Shown: piece after piece, positions 9,200 to 21,011 of the stretch
How positions within the stretch are numbered: position 1 is the first letter of the stretch
How the letters are laid out: every line of letters starts with the position of its first letter
From: Cristatella mucedo
Lineage: Eukaryota; Bryozoa; Phylactolaemata; Cristatellidae
NCBI GenBank assembly: GCA_009760855.2
Contig: WPIO01000079.1
Span: forward strand, 1,749,501 to 1,813,500
Direction: 5' to 3'
DNA length: 64,000 nt
Made by a program: the position numbers and the translations under genes
The notes under the pieces: model-generated
Database searches by the model: none
Told to the model about the DNA's origin: nothing
What the model saw: only the letters and a program-made list of their open reading frames with translations

Positions 9200-10560
9200 G
9201 TGAGCAGGATTGAAGTAGCAACTAAGGATGGCAGGAAAAGGTGTGCCACAGTCGGAAGTGCAAGAGTAGACACTTCATAAGAATTGTGAATGTTAGTTAT
9301 ACAGTCTAGGACCTGCAGAGCAGAAGCTTTTGTCGCCCACGGTCTTTAGACGTTGGAATTGAAGAGCTAATTTATTGTCTATAAAGGATCTGGAGACATG
9401 AGGAGGCTGAAACTGGTGCAACAGTTCAACTAGGTATGAAGGACGTTGGGAGTCAACATGAGAACATTACTCTGTAGCCGTTGATCAACCGGAAGCCATT
9501 GAAGCTCCTTCTGAAAAGGAGACACGTGGTCGAGCCTCTTGGATTTGTTAACTGGCCTTGCAGCAATATTCCATCACCAGCTGCAGTGGCCTAGTGGCTT
9601 TATTCGATAGCCCACCCAAAATAGATTAGCAATAGTTCAGCCTAGACAGAACTATGGAGCTAGTTAAATTGTTTGCAAGCCACAGTGGTAGACACACCAC
9701 ACTCTTGGATGGAACGTGTTGGCTAGCTGCAGAAGCAATCTTCTTAATAAAGCTTTCAAAATTTGGCCAGTTGTCAACGACGAAACCTAAATTCCAAGCA
9801 AACAATGTTTTGTCACACATCAGGAACACCTTTTAGATCAGTGAAGGCTTCTAGTCCAGCCACATACCTGGAGTGTTTAATGAGTAGCATTCGGCTATGT
9901 CGTAGTTTTGAGCATTCAGCTTATCAGTCGTGAAACAGACTCAGACCATGTAAACGACAAATACAGCCGAGTATCGTCAGCATAACAGCTGATTCTATGG
10001 GCCCAAATCCCTTTTCCCAGAGGTTCACTATAACTAAGGAACAGCAGTGGACCGAGGAGCGACCCCTGTGGGGCTTTATAGGTGACTGGTCTGGTGGATG
10101 AGATCTGACCCCCTTCAACGAAGAAGGTTGAAAACTTGCTGGCCGTGCTGTTAATATCTGGGGAGTGCGACCTATGAGAGTTGGCAAGCAAATCCTTCAC
10201 GTTCTGTATTCAAATCTGTTTTAGGCTATCAAGTGAAAAAACAAGGCCCTGGCTTTTCTCAACTCCCGAGTGTAAACTCGGAGGAGTAATTGAAATTGGC
10301 CAAAATCGTCGTCAAGACCGAGACTTCTTACAGTTGTGTTTATTCCTACACTTTACACGGCAAATCTTTTGACGTGTTTTTGGCAAATTGAAATAAATCT
10401 CCATGACCCAGAACACTGACAGAATGTTTGGTAAGCATGTGTGCCAAGGGCACTCATAAGTCCCTTGTTCACTGCATCACTGAAGGTATCGTTGCTATCG
10501 GCCGAGTCTGGGTGAAGATCAAGAACAACTGCATCAAAGACAGATTTAGAACATTTCTTC
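9200..10560 (-). mobile_element. LINE B body, decayed reverse transcriptase
   Basis: Minus-strand remnants of the family B ORF. FESFIKKIASAASQH and NNLTSSIVLSRLNYC (about 9640-9830) and PQGSLLGPLLF with CYADDTRLYLS (about 9930-10110) align with the copy at 54.4-55.5 kb. Above 10,300 a weaker stretch reads FSDAVNKGLMSALGTHA, resembling the linker that precedes the reverse transcriptase in this LINE group. Frameshifts and stops separate the pieces. The YADD catalytic motif is still present. Confidence 0.8.
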
Positions 10561-10996
10561 GGATTATTTTTTATATTGTTATTATATTATTATATTAGAT
10601 TCTATTATTATTATTATTATTAGATTATTTATATTTCTGATGCACTTCAAGTTTCGACGATGGATAAACCTGACATTACATTGCCAGTACAACAGAGCAG
10701 GAACAATGAACTAGACTGAGTAATTATCCAAGATAGTCAGCTGGCACCAACAAGGTCAGTGGGGCAGACATCCTTGGTGATAAGGGGATGAGGCCACGGA
10801 TCAATGCTTGGACACCTATTGAAGATTGGTCGAATTGGATAGATCCGCTTGACGGCCACTTAAGAAAGTGCAATGAGAACCCAAAATGTGACGGCAGTAA
10901 CTAACAAAGTAAACTGCACTCATAATACCATAGGACAGATATCAAATTGAGCAGCTCATGGAAAAATATTGCAGAATGAGAGCAATTCTTTACATT
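10561..10996. other. TTA-rich microsatellite and unassigned sequence
   Basis: A TTA/TTATA-rich stretch lies at about 10565-10625. The remainder has no recognisable feature. It could be the 5' part of the LINE B copy, but no motif confirms this. Confidence 0.4.
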
Positions 10997-12830
10997 TAAA
11001 AATAATATTTGCATAGTACACTTAGAGCGCTTTTAGCTTCTTTCAATGCACTTTACATATACTGTAAAGTAAGAGTGATGAAATTGTTAGTGGTAACACC
11101 AGTTAGTGGTAACATTGGTAGGCAAACATAGTATGGTTACAGTTAACATGATCAGACTCAACATGTACATATGTTTAGTGGTAACATGCACACTGTCAGC
11201 ATGCATAAACATACACAGGAATAATAAAAAACCAAGTACATGCTGAGATAAAGCGTTTTTAAATTCTTTTTTACTATAATCACGTCAAGAAATGTCGCAA
11301 TGTCAGTCGGGAGTTCCATGCTTTGGGACCATACAAACTAAAGGCACGGTCTCCAAAGGATTCGAGGTTTGTCCAAGGAATAGCTAAGCGATTCGAGTCA
11401 GACAAGTGAATGGTAGGATACTTATCCTGGTTGGGAAGTATTCTGATAGGTAGATGGAGGCAAGAAAATTAGGGACCTAAAAGTGAGTGACAAAACCGTG
11501 AAGTCGATGTGTTGGTTGATTGGTATCCAGCGCAGGTCTACGAGAAGTGGTGGGATATGGCAACTGCCACGCTGACTACTGGCAAGCCTAGCTGGGCTAC
11601 GTAAGCAGAGACAGGATGTCACAAATGCATGGGCATATTTGAACATAATATCCATGTCGAAGCATGCCCAAATTTTGACAATGCTATGTAGCTGAAAGTT
11701 GATACACTTAGTGCTGTAACTGATGTAATCGTCCTCAGTTTTCGTGCAGATGCTACAAAAGATAAGCTGGTAGAGATTGAGAATGTCGAGGTTTCTAATC
11801 TTAGGGTCACACTTGGATTTCTCATAACAAGTAAGCTGGTTTTCATCAATTAGATAATTTTGCTGCCATTCATGTGCGGATGTCAGCAATACGTGCAGCA
11901 AGGGAGCTGAGAGAATTCGATGTGTTGGAGGGCCGGGATGGTTCAAAGCAAAGGTACAGCTGAGTGTCATCTTCATCGAGGCAAAAGCCTAGATTGTGCC
12001 TGACAATCACATCGGCAAGAGGGAGAGTATAAACCGTGAAAAGAATGGGACACTTCATACTGCACAAGTTCATCGGACGATACGTTTTCATTTACATCAA
12101 TACTATGGAGTCTCCCACTGAGATGAGACCTGAACCATTGCAGTGCAGTGCAAGTGATGCCCAGGCGAGATGAGAGGTGCTAAATAAGGACTTAATGATC
12201 GATAGTTTCAAAAGCTGCCGAAAGATCGAGACAAAAAGTAGAGCTATTCTACCTACGTCTGTATTCCTAAGTAGGTCGTTATGCATCCGAAGCAATGCCG
12301 ACTCTGTGGACTGATTAGCTCTAAAACCAGACTGGAACATACTAGCAAGATTTGAAGTTTCAATATATGAGTTCAGCTGTCTGCCACGATGCATTTCAGT
12401 GTCTTTGATAGGAACGGTAGAAGAGAGACTGTGCGGTCTAGTGTTGCTCTCTTAGTTAGTAGCATAACTAAAGCCTTTTTGAGATGTGCAGGGACAAGAC
12501 CTGGAGTTGAGAGCATAGTTATGCATGGCAGCAGCACATCTATGCATCGTAGAAGTGCGACAGTGTGAATATGGTCTAGGGGCTAGCAGTCTTCTTTTAC
12601 TGAAAGATGAATTTTAGAATGGGGTCGCCCGTGATGACCTTGAATGCAGACATCGAGGTGCTGCATGCAATTGAGAGAAATAAGTCCTGCTGGGTTGTTA
12701 GTGAGAGACAGAGGTCAAGTGGGGATGCTGTTACCTGAGGGATAGACTCTCTATCGTGCGCCTTACAACTCTAGAGAAGAAAGCTCCCCATAAGGATCAC
12801 TAGGTGAGCAGCTAACCTGGGAGCGATTAG
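10997..12830 (-). mobile_element. LINE A, long decayed copy
   Basis: Minus-strand copy reading from the reverse transcriptase N-terminal region (GLVPAHLKKALVM, SLLPFLSKTLKCIV near 12.4-12.5 kb), through FQSGFRANQSTESALLRMHN and a degraded YADD region (CLDEDDTQLYLCFEPS), to the C-terminal VDLRWIPINQ piece and the 3' tail. The catalytic box reads DEDDTQ, so the usual YA before DD is lost. Multiple frameshifts show that it is dead. It is one of the two longest A copies in the window. Confidence 0.88.
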
Positions 12831-12949
12831 ATAGATGGTTTCCGATACACACGAGCACTACTGGATTGTTGCAGCGGCTCGATCGGAGCACTTTATGCGG
12901 CTAACCAAGCAGACAGCAGTGAGCACACGGGCCAAAAAAGCACAAAGCC

Positions 12950-14010
12950 GCCTGCACAGAACACGTCGCCTCGGATACCTGTCGCATCGGATCGACATGC
13001 GAACGCACGGAGACGAATTCCAGGTGACACGAATTCCAGGTGACACGGTTCGTGTCACTTGGAATTCGGGACGCGGACGCATTTCGGGCTCCAGTCTGGA
13101 CGGTCGTCCTACTGCTCTTGTCGGGAGCGAGACAGCTGTTGGGGCTACCAACCACCACCAGCTGGTCACCCGCGGTCGCGGCTGGATATTTTCGAAGCGC
13201 TAGAGGGAATCGTCTGCTGCGAGCACTGTCCTCACGCTGGCACGGCGGCGCCGTACACACTCGACCGCCGCCGCAGTACGACGACCGTAGAACGGCAAAT
13301 GCTGAGCGCTTGCCGACGAACCGGCAAGCCGGGGGGCGCGCGCGAAGGCGCGGCTGCTACAGCATCAAAGCGGCGAGACGGCGCCGCCGCGGCGCTGTCG
13401 AGGACCTGCGAAAAGTGAGTTCCCAGTCACGGAATATTGGCCGGGCAGGCGAGTGCGGTTGCGTAAGATCATTCCACCGCCGCAGCCCCGACGGCGGTCC
13501 AGCGACATCGCCGCGCCGGGAAGCGACTACTCGCCATGCCGATATAGCGGCGATTTGAACGAAAGCGATTCGAGAACAGCAACATTTGTCCCCCCCCTCT
13601 CCCCCGATTCAGTTCAGAGCACAAAATACAGCGAACAGGGCAGGTAGCCCGCAGGACGGAGGACGAGCGGCCGACAGACGCAGCCGCGAGAGGTGGAGCG
13701 CCCGACGCTCGACTGGGGGCACACATCGGAGGCAGTCAGAGTCGGGCAGAGCTAGCCGAACCCCTGCATCCAACTTAATTCAAGGGGACACGCGAGAAAG
13801 GCCGCCGAGCCGCGTACCTCGGGCGGTGCAAGAGCGGACTTTGGCCAGGGCGCCGATGGAGCACGCCATCGCGACAACGAGCCCAGTACGAGACGCTGCG
13901 CGAACGCTGCTCGATTCCGCTGCTCCGCCCCGTCGATTTTAAGCCGCGCCCAGTTTAAGCGGCTTTACGACACGCGATTGGTCGTACTCGATCGGCCGCC
14001 TGCAAGATCG
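12950..14010. promoter_or_regulatory. CpG-rich stretch, candidate CpG island
   Basis: About 1 kb dense in CG dinucleotides, unlike the AT-richer surroundings. Long overlapping open frames occur on both strands, as expected of GC-rich DNA. It contains the repeat cluster at 13015-13067. It may be a promoter of a gene not otherwise recognised, or of the ETFDH gene transcribed leftward; neither could be shown. Confidence 0.5.
13015..13067. repeat. 16-bp E-box unit, two direct and one inverted copy
   Basis: GAATTCCAGGTGACAC occurs at 13015-13030 and again directly after at 13031-13046. After a 5-bp spacer its reverse complement with one mismatch lies at 13052-13067. Each unit contains a CANNTG E-box (CAGGTG, CAGGTG, CACTTG on the plus strand). 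The arrangement lies inside the CpG-rich stretch. Confidence 0.92.
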
Positions 14011-14059
14011 TGAAGGCAGCCGGTTCGTGTCCGCCGAGTCTTTTGAGATAAGGGCAAGA

Positions 14060-14130
14060 GTTAGAGTTCAGCTGACTCAGAAGCTTCCTTTTGATGGCGA
14101 CAGAAGACCGCCTTGGTGGTTATCGCCCCC
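14060..14130 (-). mobile_element. Possible SINE family 1 fragment, very diverged
   Basis: The minus strand shows GCGATAACCACCAAGGCGG and TCTTCTGTCGCCATCAAAAG, resembling the body of SINE family 1. Head and tail are absent. Confidence 0.45.
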
Positions 14131-14919
14131 GTTTCATAGACAATTAAGCAGCGGCGAAGCCAGATTTTCATCCGGGGGACAAGAGCGAGACAAGAGCTAT
14201 TTTCCGTGCGGAAGGATGGCAAGCCTCGAAAGATTCCCGAGTAGTAGGGAGAGCAAGACGCGGAATTGAGGAACAAATTTGTAGCGCAAGATCACGGTGT
14301 TGACTCGAATCGAACCTGGCATTCGCTAAGTGAATGGAATTCGCACATAATCCCGTCGATGGTGACGGCCGGGTAGCGTGGGAACAGTGGGGGAGGGGGT
14401 GGCACAGGTCGCTGCCCCGTGAAGAGTTGGAAGGGGCAAATGCCCCCCCCCCCCTGCTGGCCTCCGTCTCTGCAATTAAGGGTTAGCTGCTGCCTCGCTC
14501 GAATCCACGAGCTGTTTGTTGAAGTGCATGCATCTTGCTCCTAAGCGAAGACCTGGGAGATTGCGTACACTTAAAAAAGTTTCCTTTTGAGGAGAGATTC
14601 GGGACTCTTAAAAAGCACTCTCGGAGGGCTCTTTTGACAAGTCGCTTTGCATGCCCTCCGGAGAGTGGTGTTGACCATTTAGTGACAGGGCTTCTGGGCA
14701 GAAGGAAAGAGCAGTGCGTCTTGCAGGCAGGGCCTGAGCAAGTTGGTTTGGTTTGATTCGAGCTCGAGCGATAGGCGCTAGAACTAGCTAGTCGCTGCCG
14801 TCTGGTCTCTGCCCGGGATTGGACGCTTACTGACGCGCGAGCCAGCCGAGCTACTTTAACTGCGCCGACGGCCGCGCCCTCAAGCTGGTCGGACTCGCCG
14901 AACCGCACTCACCGAGGGG

Positions 14920-15057
14920 TTTGGCCCATAAAAGGTCATTGTGCTTGTCCCGACCGAGGTCATTGGCCATCTTGTCCCCCGGGGCATACGCGAAGCGCCT
15001 GAATAGAGATTAAGTTCTCTTAGGGCACTATACATTTGAATTATATTTATCCAAAAG
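14920..15057 (+). mobile_element. tRNA-SINE family 2 with LINE A-type tail
   Basis: A degraded tRNA-like head (TTTGGCCCATAAAAGG, CCCGACCGAGGTCA) is followed by GAAGCGCCTGAATAGAG, ATTAAGTTCTCTTAGGGCAC and an AT-rich end. The second half matches the LINE A 3' terminus and the family 2 copy at 53.7 kb. Confidence 0.78.
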
Positions 15058-15117
15058 TCAGCACCGCATGCCTCGTAGACTTATTAATTCTGTTGATACA
15101 GTTCGTACCTAGATCTG

Positions 15118-15287
15118 ATAGCCAGGTTGCCTCTGGGTCTTTACCCAGAAGGTAAGGTGCAAGCCCTTCACTACTTGGGTTCGAGTCATGCACTAGGCGA
15201 TCCTTTACTATCCAGTTAAAGCGATCGAGATAGCCGTTGAGGCTCTTCTGCCGCTGTACGAATGAGGCTACTAAATCAGTTAACATT
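15118..15287 (+). mobile_element. tRNA-derived SINE, family 1 variant
   Basis: A variant head (TTTACCCAGAAGGTAAGGTG), B-box-like GGGTTCGAGTC, the GGCGATCCTTTA word and the body GATAGCCGTTGAGGCTCTTC, ending AAATCAGTTAAC. The head differs from most family 1 copies and resembles the 31.3-kb copy, suggesting a subfamily. Confidence 0.78.
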
Positions 15288-15889
15288 TTCTGTCTGCTCT
15301 TATAAAAACGACGCCTTTCAATCAGCAGAGGTGTCTGGCGGCTCATGACAATATTTCGTAATAGAAACCGGTTCAACTGCATGCTATCCCAGTTAATCAT
15401 GCTGTAGGAATACGAAATTACCACCAGAGTAAAACACCACGAGCACACATCAGTAGCTGGCTGAGCCTCTCAGGCGACGGCTTCCGTTGCTTTGAACAGT
15501 CGGGGCTGCTGGGAAGGGGCCTTCTAGGTAGCACTCCAAATTACAGGTAAGGGGCCAAGGATTGACCGGATTCGTCGTGCTTAAGTGGTTCAACGGCAAA
15601 TGCTCGCAGTCGTGGAGGACGTAGAGCTGAATTCCCTTAATTACTAATGACTTCTTGGGCGTTGTATGTGATGATCAACTAGAACTCGACGTCCAGCTCT
15701 AACGAACGACGACCATAGCGAGGTCAATATCGCAGATGTTTTACGAAGCCACTCGGAAATGGCAAATCTGCTGCTTGTACTGCTGCTGCTCGGCTATATC
15801 ATCCGTCAGAATTAAATCAACATTACCCGGGTCAGCAAGCCGAGTTGTGAGCTGACAGCGCCTCTCAGCAACGATCGATGAGGTATTCA

Positions 15890-16060
15890 AGCCTGACCTT
15901 GGACGTAGCCCCTAACCATGTTATTCATGTTATTTGCTTATCAAGCATGATATTACTCACCATTCAATTGCATTTCCCTTTGCAGCAAATGTAAAGCGCC
16001 TAGAAAGAGATTGCTCTCTGAGGGCGCTTTATCAAGCGCATTATTATTATTATTATTATA
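15890..16060 (+). mobile_element. LINE A 3' end
   Basis: Contains CCCCTAACCATGTTATTC, CAAGCATGATATTACTCACC, GCAAATGTAAAGCGCCTAG, a slightly shortened AAAGAGATTGCTCTC word and a TTA tail. Only the untranslated 3' end remains. Confidence 0.9.
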
Positions 16061-17884
16061 GATGACACAGCTTTTGGTTTCTCACCAATCGCATTAGGTT
16101 GCTCAGTCAGCTCACGTATTGCTTTTCGGCATTTATATTTATCATTAACCGTGGTAAATAATGTAGCGGCCTCTACTAAGCATTCTGGCTTCAGAAATGA
16201 GATGACACTAGAGGACTGAGCAGGAAGCCATCAAAATTTTTGCAAACATTCGACGGCGACTCGAACAGCCTGGATCTTAGAGGGTTAAAGCCCTGGACAG
16301 CAGACTAACAAACGACGAATACTGATTGCAAGGCCTGGCGGCACTCTTTACCAGAAGGAATCTGTGACGCCGGTTAAGGCTTGCATGCGCCTGGCTCGAT
16401 AACGACACCATCTCTGCTGGCTGCAGTGAAAGCTCTACACTCTCACCTTATGAAGGCTCATAACGCGAGTGCTAAGTTCTTTCTTGAAACACGGCTAACC
16501 ATCACTTTCAAACGTATAAATGCGGAAACTGGCAGAAGTTAGCACCCCTAGTGCAAGAGGGATGGAATGAGCTCCGGCGATGCTCAAGTATACCATGTAC
16601 GCTGCGGCGGGGGGGGGGCGCGAGCTGGCCGAGTGACTAGAGTCACTGACCATGGCTTCTGAGACCAGGGAGTTATACTCCGGTCACAGTAATAAATTCT
16701 GAATGGCTGATCCATTAAAATTTCCTGTAGGGTCACAACTGCGGACCCCACAGTGGGCATTGACACTTGAACATCATCTTGCCAGGCCCACCCCGAGGCT
16801 GCTGGTAAACGTTTTGAATGGAGTCGCTAGAGCTACCACCCGAGCATGTGGCGAGGTAACGCTTTACAAAAAGCTCATAAAAATACAAGAACTCTTTTTA
16901 TGTCATTTTAAATTTTAGGATGGCACTATCACGCACTTTCTCGTAATTCCTCAAAGGCGGCCAGTCAAAGGCTTGGTTAATTATCCTCCTAAACGGCGAG
17001 CGGAAGTGTGTGCATAGACATATAGCAGTGTGTACTTTTGGCGGAAAACTGCAATGGCACGTGACGACACCTATAGCGTGATTGCTGGGATTGCAGGTGT
17101 AAATCAAAGCTTTTTACGTCTCATCCAATGTTACGCACCACAAGTGGCTCACCTTTACAATAAGAAGACATGCTGATTATTTTCGCACCAGCAATGCTCT
17201 TACTAATGCTATAGATAAATTAGATTCGGTTGTTAATCAGAATTCAGGAACCGCATGTCTCATAGAGGCCTTAAACGTGGTCCAAATCGTGTCGGCCAGC
17301 ATGTCACAACCACCTAGCTAAAGGTTCTCCACTGCCAACCAGCCGGGACTTGGCCTCCTGCCCATACCCGCCAGTTTCTTGTGGCTAACTGCTCCAGACA
17401 CAGTATCGAGCTATGCGAATTGACCGACACAAATATGCAAAAATCACCACTCCCACAAATATGTGCAGGTAACGTGAAGCTGGAGCAAACCGAATAATGC
17501 CTGGACCGTGGGAGTGGGACCGCACGGGAATGCACGAATGCGATTCGCTGTCGGTATTTACCAATTCAAAGAGCAGCTTTTTGCCAAGCAGGTTCAAGCA
17601 ACATAATCTTGGTTTGTGATGGGGGCCGAAGTGTTGCCTACAAGGTGGTGAGAAGGGAAAACAGTGGCCAAGTTTTACAAATGCTGCTGCTGCTGAGCTT
17701 ACAAGCAGCAGCGATCACGGACTATATTTCGTAAACAGATCGCCTGCCGATCATTGTGGCGATCATTGTGGCCGAAAGTCGTTACAGCTTCTTAGGCTGC
17801 AAGATAGACAAAATCAGAAAGTCTCAAAGCCGGTATGCCATATGGCCTAGCTGTGACAGGGAAGCCACACCTAAGTTGGCCCAT
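16061..17884. other. No recognisable feature
   Basis: Read on both strands without finding exons, RNA genes or known repeats. A short G-run lies near 16608. The open frames here are short and without domain features. Confidence 0.4.
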
Positions 17885-18487
17885 TCATTTCTTTACATAT
17901 CATCTCGACATCTGTAAATCACTACTTGCAGGTATTCCTGCCCATGCAACCAGGTGCTTGCAGTTGGTGCCAAATTCTGCAGCCATGCTCGCCTGTCGTG
18001 AGCATTGTAGTTGACATATTGCACCGTTTCTCGCCCACCTTCTTTTGCTCCCAATCAAGTAGCACGCCGAATTCAAGGTTTTGCCACTCACTTTTAGGTC
18101 CCTTCGTTTTCCTACTGGGGCCTACTACCTTGCAGAACTACTTCCCAATCAGGATGGGCATTGTGCCAATCACTCTTGGACCCAACACTCTTAGCCGTAC
18201 CTGGAGCCGACCTCAAATTCTTGGAGACTGAGTCCAAAAGCCAGGAACTCACTCCTAATTGACGCCACGAGATCGCCTGACTTAACGATATTTATAAAGA
18301 ACTTAAAGGCACCCGTTTCTCCCAGCCTTTCAAAGTCCTAGCGAATTGTCCTGAGGGTGCTTGCGAGTGTTGCTGGCCCACAGCATATAACCGTGTTGAA
18401 ATGCTTGATTTACAGATTATTTAAAGTGCCTAGAAAGAGATCGAGTTCTCTTAGGGTGCTACAAAAAATTGTTGTATCATTATTATT
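17885..18487 (+). mobile_element. LINE A, decayed 3' part
   Basis: The reverse transcriptase C-terminal region is visible (LQPCSPVVSIVVDILHRFSP in a shifted frame), followed by degraded 3' UTR and the tail CTAGAAAGAGATCGAGTTCT, TAGGGTGCT, ATTATTATTAAT. Strongly diverged from the 19.3- and 37.2-kb copies. Confidence 0.8.
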
Positions 18488-18799
18488 AATACAAAATGAA
18501 ACTGTTTATTAATCTACATTCGTGTCCTCCTTTCGAGCCAGTCGCTGGCACCCGATCTTGAAATTAACTGCTACTTAAAGACTGCTACTAGCCATTACTA
18601 ACACGTACTAACCGTTCACCAAAACTAGACCATGGCATCTTTTAGACAGCTTTCACTGGTTTCCTGCTGCTTTGCCTGTCAAAGCTGGAACAAGTCACGT
18701 CGAACCATTTAGAAACTTAAAAAATCTCAACTTCACACCAAGCAAGATGCTTAACGCAGAGTTGACACAGCTACGGGTACTTAACTAAATTCGTGAGAT

Positions 18800-19064
18800 G
18801 GTGACTTCACCAGAATTCCTCTGCATGTTGTGCTGGATCTGTTGGCAGTTTTTGATGGCGTCAACTACCAAATTTTTTTTAGCACCTGCCAACATGCGTA
18901 GGCATCAAAGGCACTAAAATGAAATTGTTTAGGCGCTATATTAGTGGGTAACTTCAGAGAGCTCATGATAACGTACAATGGTAAAATAATAGTAATGAAT
19001 TTGTATAGCCTCACAGAGAATTTAATCTCTTTCTAGGCACTTTGCATTTGTTGGTCCTCTCCCG
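18800..19064. mobile_element. Two small LINE A relics in opposite orientation
   Basis: At about 18826-18960 the plus strand has a decayed DLSAAFDTIDH-type motif (LDLLAVFDGVN). At 18982-19055 the minus strand has the 3' terminus (AATTTAATCTCTTTCTAGGC). Together they indicate two independent truncated insertions. Confidence 0.65.
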
Positions 19065-19267
19065 GATCGTCTTTGTAGTATGGCTTGGTTCAGGACACTA
19101 TTTTAGGTCCAAGTTTTCTGACAATATATATTCTCCATCTTGACGACGTAATCGCCAAGCTTAGTCTAAGCCTTAATTTTCTTAAAGGGGACATAGCTGT
19201 GCTTGTGCTTTGCTTCTTTAATGCCTTTCAGCACGTCAAACTCTTTTGAGCTTCCTTACAGCACGCA

Positions 19268-20071
19268 TTGGTGAAATTCGAAATCTAGGTGTCATGTTCA
19301 AAAGCGACCTCTCGTTAGACGACCATATCAGCTCTACAGTCAAATCTGCCTATTTTTAGCTTCATAATATTGCTAAAATTCGGGCTTGTTTAGATAAGGA
19401 TACCACGTCCAAGTTGGTCCATGCAATTGTGACATCCCGTCTTGACTTCTGTAACTCACTGCTTACTGGCCGACCAGCATGTGCGATCAGGCAATTGCAG
19501 CCGGTGCAAAACTCTGCAGCTAGGCTTGTCTGTCATGAGCGTCGCAGTTGCCACGTTACACCACTTCTCGCCGACCTGCACTGGCTCCCAGTCAAGCAAC
19601 GGATTGACTTCAAGGTTTTGTCGCTCACTTTTAGGTCCCTTCATTCTTTGGCTCCAGCCTGTCTCTCAGATTTACTCCCCCAGCAGGCCACGCATTGTAC
19701 AACCCGCTTTTCGGAATCCAACAGTCTAGAAATGCCTTGTACAAACCTTAAATCCTTTGGAGACCGTGCATTTAGTTCGTATGCTCCCAAAGCCTGGAAC
19801 TCCCTCCCGACTTGCGTCAGAACATCCCCTGACCTGACCACACTTAAAAAGAACTTTTTAAAAACACCTATTTAGGACAGCATTTAGTGGGTCTCCGTGA
19901 TTCATCCTTCATGTGCTTATGCGTGCTGACACTGTGCATGCTGCCACTAACCACATTTGCATGCTGACCCTGTGCATGTCACCACTAACCATGTTATTCA
20001 TTTTGTTTGTTTATCAAGCATGATATCACTCACCATTCAATTACATTTCTCTTTGCAGCAAATGTGAAGCG

Positions 20072-20163
<92 letters not shown>

Positions 20164-20215
20164 TTGCGTTCTCCGAGGGTGCTTTATCAAGTGCATTATT
20201 ATAATTATTATTATT
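19268..20215 (+). mobile_element. LINE A, 5'-truncated, with GA expansion in its tail
   Basis: Starts within the reverse transcriptase (EIRNLGVMFKSDLSLDDHIS) and keeps an unbroken C-terminal frame at 19414-19875 (SRLDFCNSLLTG, LLADLHWLPVKQRIDF, AFSSYAPKAWNSLP). The 3' UTR follows. At the place where other copies read GCGCCTAGAAAGAGATTAAG this one reads GCGCC, then about 44 GA units, then GGATTGCGTTCTC. The TTA tail closes it. Confidence 0.93.
20074..20161. repeat. (GA)44-type microsatellite inside a LINE tail
   Basis: Pure GA run replacing the TAGAAAGAGATT motif of the LINE A 3' end. Flanking LINE words on both sides fix the position of the expansion exactly. Confidence 0.97.
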
Positions 20216-21011
20216 CACTGCCAGGTGCTGTTGCAGCGAATCGGGCGTGCTTGGGTAGCTATACCAGATCCAAGCTTCGGCATGCACTCACAGTATCCCA
20301 ACTATATTCCATCAGCTTGCTACTTGCAGGTCTTCCAGATTTTGCAAGACGATACTATTGGAAAAGACACGACAACAGGGCTTGTCTGCGGTAAGCTAAA
20401 GTCCAGCAGTGGCACAATGCAGTCACTACATGCAATCTCAGACGATGTAGTGGCATGTGCTGTGAACAGAAGTCGTGCGAGGGCAATTGTGAGTTCCAGG
20501 GGAGATCTAGCTGTATGTAACTACACTTCCATCTCTGGTGTCTTAGCTGAAAATACAATAGCTCGGTCAACTTAAAAAACTATCAACTTCAAAGGGTCGG
20601 AAAAGATTCACAAGACAACCAATTTCAGCATAACAAATATGTGGTTTCTGCAAGCCATCGTAGAAGAGTGTCTTTTATAGTGATGGATTGGGAACAAATG
20701 AGAGCCAAGCGAGCAGATTACGTCTGACCATCGCAGACAACAGCAAGACAAGCAAGCAGCCGAGGAAGCCACCAAGCATGGGATTGCTTAAGCTCGACTG
20801 AAACATTGCCAACGACAAGCTGCGAAATAGTAAGAGACTAAAGAACAAACGATAGGGCTTCGTAAGGGTAAATTTTAGTAAAAATCACGTGGGGTGAAAA
20901 CAGCAACACAAAGGGACTGAAGGTAAAGCCTGAGTGTTTCATGAACCCAGGAGGTCGTGGTCTGTAGCCCTTGTCCGACAGTGGGCAAAGGTCACCAGCT
21001 TGGCGATGGTG
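20216..21011. other. No recognisable feature
   Basis: Plus-strand frames at 20225-20575 are open over about 350 bases but lack domain signatures, and the minus strand is open in part of the same interval. No gene call is made. Confidence 0.35.
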
